DNA of 64,000 nucleotides from Acheta domesticus (taxonomy: Eukaryota; Arthropoda; Insecta; Orthoptera; Gryllidae). The stretch covers positions 33,298,213 through 33,362,212 of the forward strand of contig JAHLJT010004567.1 of the NCBI GenBank assembly GCA_031308135.1, given 5' to 3'. Each line of letters begins with the position of its first letter. Within the stretch, counting starts at the first letter, position 1. The notes below the pieces were generated by a model. That model searched no databases, was not told where the DNA came from, and worked only from the letters and a program-made list of their open reading frames with translations. Positions 34,495 through 64,000 of this stretch are shown here, one piece after another. The position numbers and the translations under genes were made by a program.

Positions 34495-34663
34495 ACTGCG
34501 ATTTTCGCAACTTTGACCCTGACAGGAATCAGCTGTTGACGGTTTCGTACAATCGAGAGCTTGAACGTCACCACAGTGACGTCACTGTAGCGACATATAA
34601 GTTCCCGATTGGATGGCAGCGAAACAGTTGATTCCTGTCAACGGCAGTTGCGAAAATCGCAGT
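34495..34663. mobile_element. Palindromic MITE, about 169 bp
   Basis: Inverted arms start ACTGCGATTTTCGCAAC at both ends. GACAGGAATCA and the centre GTGACGTCAC also pair. Flanking duplication is unclear (TA-like). The palindromic CRE-like TGACGTCA at its centre is a feature of the repeat. Confidence 0.7.
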
Positions 34664-35134
34664 ATAGTACCGACTTGTACGTGTTCATAGTTGTTTGTTG
34701 TGTAACTAATGTCATATCTATTAAATGGAATTTCCATGGAAATGGTTTCATTTGTTTTATGTATGTGCCAATGTCGTCTCGCACAGTCTTTATTAAACTG
34801 AAAGTAGAAGTCATGTCTCATGTCTTTCAAGATGAAAGTTTCTCCAGCCCTCTCCTTAAAGTGTACTTTGAAATACCTAGAACCTTCTTCATGCCTTTGC
34901 GCTTTCTACTGCTTTCGAAGGAAACAATGGAATTGAGTACAATACCAATAGACACACACTGTGCAGCTTATATTAATAGACACACATTTGCCTGTGTAAG
35001 AATGCATTTTATAAGCAAATTCAAAACACTAAAAACCTCTCATTACACGCAGACAGACATGGTTACGATTGGGACTTATAGAGCGTTTAAAATTACTTTG
35101 TTAGTTACAGTAATAAATATATCAATTGCCCCAC

Positions 35135-35495
35135 TGGATGACAAGATCCGGCGCCGACTTACCATCGCGGAGTTTCCCCAACCAAGTATCTCCCACTAGT
35201 GAGGCACCGCCCCCAGCCGGAACAAGCTCTAAGCTCCCGACCGGTCTGCCGGCATGTGTGGAAGTGTAGTGCGTGTGGAAGTGTACGTCTCCCGGCATGT
35301 GTGGAAATGAAGTATAAGTGTGTGTAAGTAAGAGCTGAGGATAGGATTAGAATTCTCCTCCAGACAGCGAGTGAACTCGACCTTACTAAGAAGCTAGTGG
35401 CGAAAATCCTGCCACCGCCGAGACTCGAACCTAGGCCCTCCCGGAAAGAGGCACTGCAGTGACATCAGTTGAGCCATCTTACAAAGCTCTGCCCA
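35135..35495 (-). repeat. tRNA-derived SINE family A, minus-strand copy
   Basis: On the minus strand the head reads GATGGCTCAACTGATGTCAC with B-box GGTTCGAGTCT. The body ends at GGCGCCGACTTACC on the plus strand. Part of the pyrimidine stretch is missing, and CGGCATGTGTGGAA occurs twice. Confidence 0.75.
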
Positions 35496-35499
35496 GCTC

Positions 35500-35869
35500 A
35501 GCTTCTCGGAATGCCAGACGCGCGATTGAGTAAGGCGCGCATGCCACACGGGACTCGCTCAGGAACGTTGTGTATGTAAGTCGGAGCAGTGGCCGCGCCG
35601 CACCGTCGCCGTCCCGCTATGCCTCTCGCGGCGGAACTAGCACGCGCGGCGTGCGTCCGCTGTTTCACGATCGCCGGCGCGTGCCGCGGCTGGCGGAACG
35701 GCCGGCGCGCGCCCGTGGCCGCGCCTGCGCCCTTGCTCGCGGCGCCGCCGCCGCCGCCAGCGCTCCCAGCGGTCACCGCCGGAAGCCACTCGCCACCCTG
35801 CCTCCTCGTTCCGTGTTCGCACCAGGCGGGTTTTTTGTCGTGTGCTTGCGAGGAAATGTTGTTGGTATT
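35500..35869 (+). promoter_or_regulatory. CpG-rich island, candidate first (non-coding) exon
   Basis: About 300 bp very rich in CpG, ending at a strong donor sequence (ATT|GTGAGTGCG, GT at 35870). It lies about 3.9 kb upstream of the first coding exon of myosin III on the same strand, so it could be that gene's promoter and 5' UTR exon. It starts right beside a minus-strand SINE. The long open frames across it are ones expected by chance at this GC content. Confidence 0.3.
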
Positions 35870-38089
35870 GTGAGTGCGTTGCGCTTGGGGAAATACCAGA
35901 GTAGGAAAATTGCGAAAATTATGGTTTTTCGAGATCCGCTTCTTAAGAGCTGTTGTCATTAAGAACAGTTGACGTAATGTGCAGGTTTCAGAGTACGTTT
36001 TCTACGAAAACTCTTGAGTAAAATTCGTCAGTCTTTGTGAGATCGATCATAAAATGATAGTTATTTCTGAAGTTTTCTAATATTTTGTCCTCAGCTATTT
36101 GAAAATGCCATATGTTTTAGTTTTCGGTTGTTACAAAATCGCTAAAATATTTGAAGAGAAATGAAGTCTTGTGTTAGTTTCCCTAATGAAAATACTGAAG
36201 TTGTAAATCGTTGGTTATTTTAAACTTAGACTTGGCACAGAATGAATATATTGATTTCCTTTATTAGCTCATCGATGGTTAGAGATGTTTTATAAGTAAG
36301 TAGATATTGATTTCCGCGTAATACATTTTCATGAACTCGCAAATGCGATTGATTTGAACCACAGAGGGCGACTGCTAACAATGAATTTGCAAAACACCAT
36401 AATTTGCGATAAATAAGTTACAAAACCTCTTGTAACTAAATAACTTACGTACACAGTCTTCAATTTGTATCTCTGGTAGAAAACAAATAATCTGTCTTTT
36501 TCTGCGGAAGCACAGATGGTCTAGAGATTTTTGTAGTGCATACGTGAACTACTTCTGTAGTTCACGTGCGAAATAATCACTGATTCCTAAAGCCCTATGA
36601 AAGATTAGCTAGGTAACTGAGGTGACGGTGATATGCTCATGCGTGCTTACTGATAAAATATTGCGTCACGAAGTATTAAGGTAACAAAGATAATTAAGAT
36701 GTCAAAGGTACAGGAACGTAACTGATCAGTATTGTCATAGTAAACTTGGTCATTGACGGTTAATAGAAGTTTAATTCAGTTTCCACTTTCCAACTCCATG
36801 CGACAACAGAGAAGATAAGATGTGAGTTATTGATCGGTAACATGGACTTTTATGAAAAAGTGTATTAGTTCCTGCGTGGTGTAGTCCTGTGTGGTAGCAT
36901 GGATTGGCGTTACTTGTCAATACAACGCGCCTCGATCAGAGACGTCAAACCGGTTATGCAATGTAGTACAATGTTGTGTCTCGCAACAACCTAGTAAACA
37001 TGTGTGAACACTATCACAACCTCCGATCATGAGCATTAGGTACGTATTGATGGCAAACAATTAGGACTGAAATGTACTTACACATTTTCATGCCTTTGGG
37101 CCAAATATCATACGAATACTTACACGTGGTATTGATTAAAATGCATTAAGTCTTATGATCTCTATGGTACTTGATTACCAATGTCAGATAAATTATACCG
37201 ATATCATTATCAATATGAATGTTCTTCACTGCTTCCAAATTTAGGCTGGGGCAATGGAGTTAACTACTGACTAACAATATCTGGTTTGTTTACCGCTATC
37301 ATACGATCAGCGTGGATTTGTTGGTCACAGTATTGTACCAATGGCTAGGCGCGTTTTTGCATAGCCATCGAATGGTGTGTCAGGTATACGGGCTTATCTT
37401 TCCGAAGCTATTGGGAGATGGGATATTCGAAATATTTTTCAATGTTCTGTCTTTTACACACTCAAATATCGCTAACTTTTCTGGTATTACATCTACACAT
37501 TCATTTCAATAAATCTTCGGGACACCTTAAGCTTATATTGAAATTGAAATTGCTGTAGAATTCAGTTCGTGATTCCTGTGACCACAGAAGTAAGATTGAG
37601 TTTGTTTGAGGTGGGGGTGAAACTAAAATTGATTGGACTGCGAATAATATGGCAAGACGGATTCTAATTTTTCGTGAGTTTTAGCTTATTTTGTTAGGAC
37701 GCTTAAATAACAAAATCCAGCAGAAATCCGTTTTTACTGGCATTTTTAATAATATTATTATCGTCTAAAGGTGGCGTCTCGTGACGTCTTTTGTGATCCT
37801 TGTTTTTATTTTCAAAACACCTTTGACGATAACTTCCACAGAGGTACTTGTGGGCCTCATAACTAGACACCATCAAGTGATTGGTAGAAACGTAACGTTT
37901 GATAACCTAAGTTGTCAAATTTAATTACGCAGAGCTAGGTCAAACTTTCTTCGCCATCAAAACCTTCTCTTCAAATTTATTTAAACTAAATATTTTTGTC
38001 TCTAGAGATCTTAAAGTTTTACCTATGATGCATGGCACGACGAGTATTTTGAACCATTAGGTGTCTCTCGCAACCTAGGTTCCGTTTAA
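35870..38089. other. No gene seen; possible myosin III 5' intron
   Basis: AT-rich. If the CpG island at 35500 is the myosin III promoter, this is part of its first intron. Only the hairpin at 36543 stands out. Confidence 0.4.
36543..36566. repeat. Perfect 10-bp stem hairpin
   Basis: CGTGAACTAC and its exact inverse around a four-base TTCT loop. No wider element was seen around it. Confidence 0.7.
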
Positions 38090-38710
38090 ATTTGTCATTG
38101 CAGTCTTCTGCAGTTAATACACTTCTGGCCATAGCCTTCTCTTCTCCTTCCTTCCATGTACTTCTGGGTATTCCTTGTCTTCTGCTTTAGGGGCCATCGT
38201 TCTTCACCCATTCTGTTTAAGTGATCATACCATTTCAGTCTTTTATTTCAATAGTATCAATTATCTTGAAACTCACTTCTGCTTTGCTTCTAACTTCTTC
38301 GTTTCTTACTTTGACCAACAATGTCAATCCGCAGCTTCTTCGCCAGTAGTCTATTTCCATTGCTGTAAGTTTATTCTCATTACCTTTCGATATTTCCTAA
38401 ACTGCAGACCCATATGAAGCAAAACTCTCTAGTCTAATATAATCGTCTTTTAACATTCTTCCTGAGAGTTTGGTTCCGTATTAAGCGATGTAATTGCCCC
38501 ATAGCTACTTTGCCTTTTGATATTCTACTCTGAATATCGTGTGTACTACCTCCATTTGCTGCTATTTGAGTACCTAGATAGATAATATTCTGGCAGGATT
38601 TCAATTCTGATCCGTCGGGTATACACAGTTGTGGCTTCTCCTCCTACAACTAGATATTCTGTTTTGTTAATTTTTTTCTTGGCCCCACTTTACTAAAATA
38701 TTTAAACGTA
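38090..38710 (-). pseudogene. Decayed non-LTR retrotransposon piece
   Basis: The minus-strand translation gives scattered pieces with the same order as LINE reverse transcriptase C-termini: NKTEYLVVGGE near 38660, then KRQSSYGAI near 38500, then a VLLHMGLQF-type piece near 38415. Many stops are present. The assignment rests on pattern, not on an intact frame. Confidence 0.45.
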
Positions 38711-39238
38711 ATATTTTTATTATTTTGCTTGGCCACTGCCGTATTTCTTGATGACCGGACTGTTCGCCGCTGCATTGTACACAGTCCAACATAAGTCACA
38801 GGTTTTGGTGAGAGTTCGTAACTCCTGCTCCATGGGTTTGGAGGGGGTTACAGATCTAATAGTGGAGCTAATTACAGAGCCTACTCGAAAAACTGGAATT
38901 GGTCCAGCTGAGACGATAAGATCAAATTGTTTATATTCCTTACAAGTACATTTATCATCCTAGGAAATTTTGTTAACCACTTTATTGCAATTTCTTGTAC
39001 TCAGTGGCCTCATCTTGGGCAGTTATTACAACCGCTTTCGATTCTACTTCTTTTCACTTCATTCATTTCGATACAACTTCATTCTTTTTCTTTTAAGTCA
39101 CATCTCTGTTGATCTGTATCTTTAGTAATATTTTTATATATTGTCTATGAAGTGGTTGTCTTACCATGATTTTTTTAAACATTTTTTATATCTCACATTT
39201 CATGTTTAGTTACCTCAGAAGTTCAGTGTTAGTAGTAG

Positions 39239-39256
39239 TAGTTGTTGTTGTTATTG

Positions 39257-39308
<52 letters not shown>
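39239..39308. repeat. (GTT)n(ATT)n microsatellite
   Basis: GTT units change to ATT; this forms the left edge of a minus-strand SINE. Confidence 0.95.
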
Positions 39309-39309
39309 C

Positions 39310-39606
39310 GTATAGGCCATTTATAACCACGCTACACGTAATCTTCCGAGGCCCGGAGAGATAGGCGTGTGTACTTCAGGTTGGATCAGCATTACGCTAG
39401 ATCCCTTTTTTATCCCCCAGGATTGTTAGCCCTGGGGGTATGGAAGATGGCATGATGATGATAATGCGGGGTCAAAGGAAGACACACACTCATACATACA
39501 GACATACATAAATATACTCATATCCGAGGCGGGACTCGAACCCGCGACCCTTTGTTCCGAGTTTGCCACGACACTTCTACCTTAGCGCTCTCGGCCACAG
39601 GGGCCG
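39310..39606 (-). repeat. tRNA-derived SINE (Leu/Ser-type head), minus strand
   Basis: On the minus strand it starts GTCGGCCCCTGTGGCCGAGA with A-box TGGCCGAGAGCGC and a perfect B-box GGTTCGAGTCC. A body of about 200 bp follows. It lies between two (ATT)n tracts and ends about 170 nt before the myosin III start codon, so the proximal upstream sequence of that exon is repeat-derived. It is not a tRNA gene: no matching acceptor stem is seen. Confidence 0.7.
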
Positions 39607-39620
39607 ACTGTTGTTGTTAT

Positions 39621-39623
39621 AGC

Positions 39624-39683
<60 letters not shown>
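39621..39683. repeat. (ATT)n microsatellite before myosin III exon 1
   Basis: About 20 ATT units, ending 95 nt before the start codon. Confidence 0.95.
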
Positions 39684-39684
<1 letters not shown>

Positions 39685-39752
39685 TCGTAAATAGTATGTG
39701 TAGTGCTGTGTGTGGAGGCTGACGTGGGGCGTGGCGTGGCTTGTGTGCGCAG

Positions 39753-39777
39753 GAACCGCGCGGCGGAGGCGGCAGCC
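39753..39777 (+). other. ninaC: Probable 5' UTR part of myosin III exon 1
   Basis: Twenty-five GC-rich bases between a possible splice acceptor (AG at 39751-39752) and the ATG. If the acceptor is used, the promoter lies in a separate upstream exon. If not, transcription starts in or just after the (ATT)n tract at 39621-39683. Confidence 0.35.
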
Positions 39778-60734
<20,957 letters not shown>

Positions 60735-61620
60735 AGCATCTCATTGTCAGTAATAATATCAAAATTAAGTTACTTAGTGTTTTCTAAATAGTTTCATTGA
60801 TTGGCATGCTTCTCACATTTAAATTACTGAATTCTTATTTTTTAGTTGAGTGTACTAAAATTCTTAGATATTTGCCAAAGATTTCTTTATGTGTATGTGC
60901 TTGTATTAAGTTTTTCTGTCATAATATGTTGTTTGTTACTGTACCAATATCTTATGTAAAGGACTTGTTGTAAATATTGTGAAGTGTCGTAAACTAGTCA
61001 GTGATAAGCAGTGGCAACCAAAACACTTTAAAAAATCATGTGAAAGGAGTGATAAATAAGAAAGAGTGAAAATTTTTCATCAATAGCTGGAAATTGAAAT
61101 ACATGAAAACAAGGTGGTTTGAAAATTTATATTTTAATAAATAATCATCTTATGGTCCAAAATAATGTCTGAAATCTTAATTTGTATTATGTATGATGCA
61201 ATTCGTAAGATTAGTCTCTATTAATGTAATAATGAAAAATTAATATATTTTCTAAGGTGTCAAATACTCAAAGGAATTGCATACATTAAAAAAAAGGTTC
61301 CTCTTGATAGTCAAGAAAATACGTCGAACCATTCATACTTCTTTAGACCTTTGTGTTTGTAGTAGACTCCTAGAATATTTCTTGTCTGTCAAATGTAACC
61401 TTGAATAATATCACCCCATATTTATATTTAATTATTCAATCTTAAATCTTGAGTTTGTCAATAATAGTATTCTGTTGTATTATATTTAATCAGAACAAAC
61501 AACCTTGCATAAAAGAAAACATAGAGCAAGATTCATGTGTACTTGTGAAACTGATTGTAATATACATTGTAATCTGAAAGAACCAAAGTTCATATTAAAT
61601 GAGTGAGAGTACCTAATATT
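60735..61620 (+). other. Probable 3' UTR of myosin III
   Basis: AT-rich sequence after the stop codon with no further open frame. An AATAAA signal at 61136-61141 is a candidate polyadenylation signal. A weaker ATTAAA lies near 61594. The true cleavage site is unknown. Confidence 0.45.
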
Positions 61621-62229
61621 GTCATTCAATTACCATCCATTTTTGGTCCTGTTACAGCAATTTTAAAATAATGCCATGCAGCTTGTGAATGTAATTTATT
61701 TTTATGTCAATAGCTAGTCAACTTTCCTGGTGTTACCTGGGTATTTAACTATCATAACCATGTATTAGAAAGGCAAACTTATTTTATTGATAGAGTAAAA
61801 TGGAAGTAATTTCATTTAATTCTTGCCCTTCTCTTCCCCATTTCACCCTGTCTGCACTACTTCCCCCACCCTCAAGCCCTTCCCTGATTAATGAACTATG
61901 GGATGCATATTCATTTTTAGTAAACACGTTTTTGGGTTGTAAGCAAATTTGAAGGTAACGTTTTGGAATCACAGATCCTGAAGATATATTTGAACTATAT
62001 CTATTAGTGCAAAATTTGGGGACAATTGCTCCAGTGGCTCAAAACATTTGATGGAACATAGGCCTCCCACATCTCTTTTTTTGTGCATATAGATACTACT
62101 GAATTTTGTTCTTGAAAATGTTTTATTTTAAAAGAGAAAATTAAAATTTCATAGAAAAGTAATACTCTCTTTAAAGAAATTCTCTCTTTTTTGCCTTTCT
62201 TCTCCACCCTCTCATTCATATTGATCTTA

Positions 62230-63345
62230 AGTGCATCTCAACATCACCTAGCAATCTTAAAAAGGGCCTTCCTTTCTTTCTTCTTCCTTCAAGTTTTTTA
62301 CAGAAAATAATTTTTGGGATTCTTTTGTCTTCCATTTGTAATAGATATCCAAACCATTGTAGTCTTTTGCCCCAATGTCTGCTGTTTTACACATATTGGC
62401 CAGTTCTAATTTACTCTTTATCCTCCAATGTCCATTTTCACATGATGGGGCAAAAATACATCTTAAGATTTTCCTTTCCCAGGGCAACACCACACATTCA
62501 AGTCTACTTGTTAATGTTTCAGCACCCCAACCATGCCTCTCAGCACCATACAATATTACTGGTCTTATTACCATACATACACTTGGACCTTGAGGTATCT
62601 AATCAGAACTTCTCTTTCATAATATATGTCTTAGTATTTTGAAATACCTATTGGGTGAGGTTATACATGCTTTTATTTCCATTTCCATATTGTTTGTGGA
62701 AGTAATGAGAGATCCCAAATATTTGATTACCTCTACTCTTTTGTATTTTTCTTTACCAATTTGATAGTTTGAGGGTGGTTCATTCTTTTCCTGAATAATC
62801 ATATTCTTGCTTTAATTATAGGTAATTTTAAGACAGATTACATTAGCAGCTGTTATTAATTCTTCTACACTTTCTATGAGGAATTTCTGTGTTTTGCTTA
62901 AAATATCAACATCATCTGCATATGCTAAAAGTTGTACAGATCTAGTAAATATTGTACCTCGGGTTTATTTTGACAGCTCAGATTACTTTTTCCAATTGTG
63001 AAGCTTAAGCACATATAAAATAGTTGTGTGGATAGTGAATTACCATGACAGAGACCAGCTATAATTTTGAAACTTTCTGATAACCTGTTTTGTATTTAAC
63101 TTTGTTAGTTATGTTTCTTAAAGTCATTTTGACTAGCCTTTGCAATTTACTTGTGAAACCAACTTCTAACATTATTTGTAGGAGTTGTATCCTATTAGCA
63201 CATCCTATTAAAACAGGCTTGTTTAAAATCAATATATAACTGATCTATTTCAATATTCTGTTCCCATGCTTTCTTTAAAATTGTTCTAAGTGTGTAGATT
63301 TGATCAGTAGTAGACCTGTTGTTCCTATTTCTGCACTATTAATTT
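62230..63345 (-). pseudogene. Decayed non-LTR retrotransposon (reverse transcriptase part)
   Basis: On the minus strand, from about 63320 downward, the translation gives STTDQIYTLRTILKKAWEQN and then QLYIDFKQA, a reverse transcriptase motif of LINE elements. Further on come IKYLGSLITS (62800-62617) and VILYGAERHGW...PWERKILRCIF (62574-62257), the C-terminal signature of such proteins. Stops and frame changes separate the pieces, so the element is dead. Confidence 0.75.
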
Positions 63346-63394
63346 CCAAGGCATTCCTCCTCATATACTTCCAGCCGCCATGATAATAGTTGTA

Positions 63395-63545
63395 AATAAA
63401 GCAGCTGAATTCAACCTAGCTAGCTAGTAAGTGTCGAAAATCCTGCCTTTGTCAGGACTCAAAGCCTAGAACTCCTCATTCAGGGGCAGTGCGGTAATGG
63501 TTAAGCTGAGCTATCTGAGCCCTGAGCTATCTCAGCTGGTTGTTC
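63395..63545 (-). repeat. tRNA-derived SINE family A, decayed head
   Basis: Minus-strand head region: AAAATCCTGCC, GACTCAAAGCC (a decayed B-box) and GAGCTATCTGAGCC with a short duplication. A further scrap near 63650-63715 (CCTGCTATCACCGAAACTC) may be another head. Confidence 0.5.
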
Positions 63546-64000
63546 TTTGATATTGTCATACCCTTTCTGTGATATTCCACTTTATTCATTCTCACTCTGC
63601 CCCTTTGACTCCTCATTTGCTTTTGACGAGACTTACCCCAGTTCCCCAACGTGTATGCCATGCCCCTTGTCAAAAATCCTGCTATCACCGAAACTCAAAC
63701 TCGAAGTTTAGCATCATCATAAACTTTCATAAAACAAATGTTAATTTTTAGACAAGCAGATAAGTTAAATGTTGTCAAACAATACATTGAATTATAGGAA
63801 TTAAGCATGTGCGGTATCACAGACCATCAATATCAATTAAAGGTGTTGAAAAGCAATACCAATTAAAGGTTAAAGTGTTAATCTAATAATTCCACAATCA
63901 TATAGCTCAATTGTGGACCTTCAAATTATTGAGCTATCCTCCATCTTGGAGAGGCCTTTGCCCTGTCCAGAATTCCACTGGTTTTATTATTCATTTATTA

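Noticed and set aside
34560..34600. A TGACGTCA (CRE-like) site as a promoter element
   Set aside because: It is the centre of a palindromic MITE, so the symmetry is explained by the repeat, with no gene start nearby.
34609..35199. A 196-codon frame on the + strand
   Set aside because: It begins inside a palindromic MITE and ends inside a SINE, and the middle has no recognisable domain, so it is likely a chance frame.

Overview
This is a stretch of a large, repeat-rich animal nuclear genome, almost certainly an insect. The only gene I can establish is a split myosin III (class III unconventional myosin with an N-terminal protein kinase, the ninaC/MYO3 family) on the + strand. Its coding part runs from 39778 to 60734 in 26 exons. 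All 25 introns are GT-AG and every junction keeps frame, giving 4,710 nt and a predicted 1,569-residue protein. Fruit-fly NINAC is the best-studied relative; it is a photoreceptor (rhabdomere) protein. The low gene density, long repeat-filled introns, abundant (ATT)n tracts and many tRNA-derived SINEs would suit a large-genome insect such as a stick insect, cockroach or orthopteran. I cannot name the species.

Layout. From 1 to 39.7 kb there is no coding region I can prove. This part holds tRNA-derived SINEs, palindromic MITE-like elements, two hAT-type elements with perfect 8-bp target-site duplications, degenerate non-LTR retrotransposon pieces, minisatellites and about a dozen short CpG-rich islands. 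Three islands contain possible first exons followed by a donor site (near 8091, 26950 and 35869). The last is the nearest CpG-rich candidate promoter upstream of the myosin III gene, but none is proven.

From 39.75 to 60.73 kb lies the myosin III gene. Exons 1-5 encode an apparently catalytically complete kinase, exon 6 a basic linker, exons 7-17 the myosin motor (P-loop, switch I, switch II and actin-binding region present), exons 18-21 four IQ motifs, and exons 22-26 a basic and Asn/Gln-rich tail. Intron 1 (6.4 kb) and intron 4 (2.2 kb) contain copies of one unnamed repeat family. The intron 4 copy also has nested inverted repeats and a 103-bp insertion with an 11-bp duplication. Intron 8 carries a relic of a retrotransposon RNase H domain.

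From 60.73 to 64 kb are the 3' UTR region, a decayed non-LTR retrotransposon on the minus strand (about 62.2-63.35 kb) and SINE remnants. I found no novel multi-gene system. The most interesting points are the repeat families, the candidate promoters and the possible alternative forms of the myosin III transcript.
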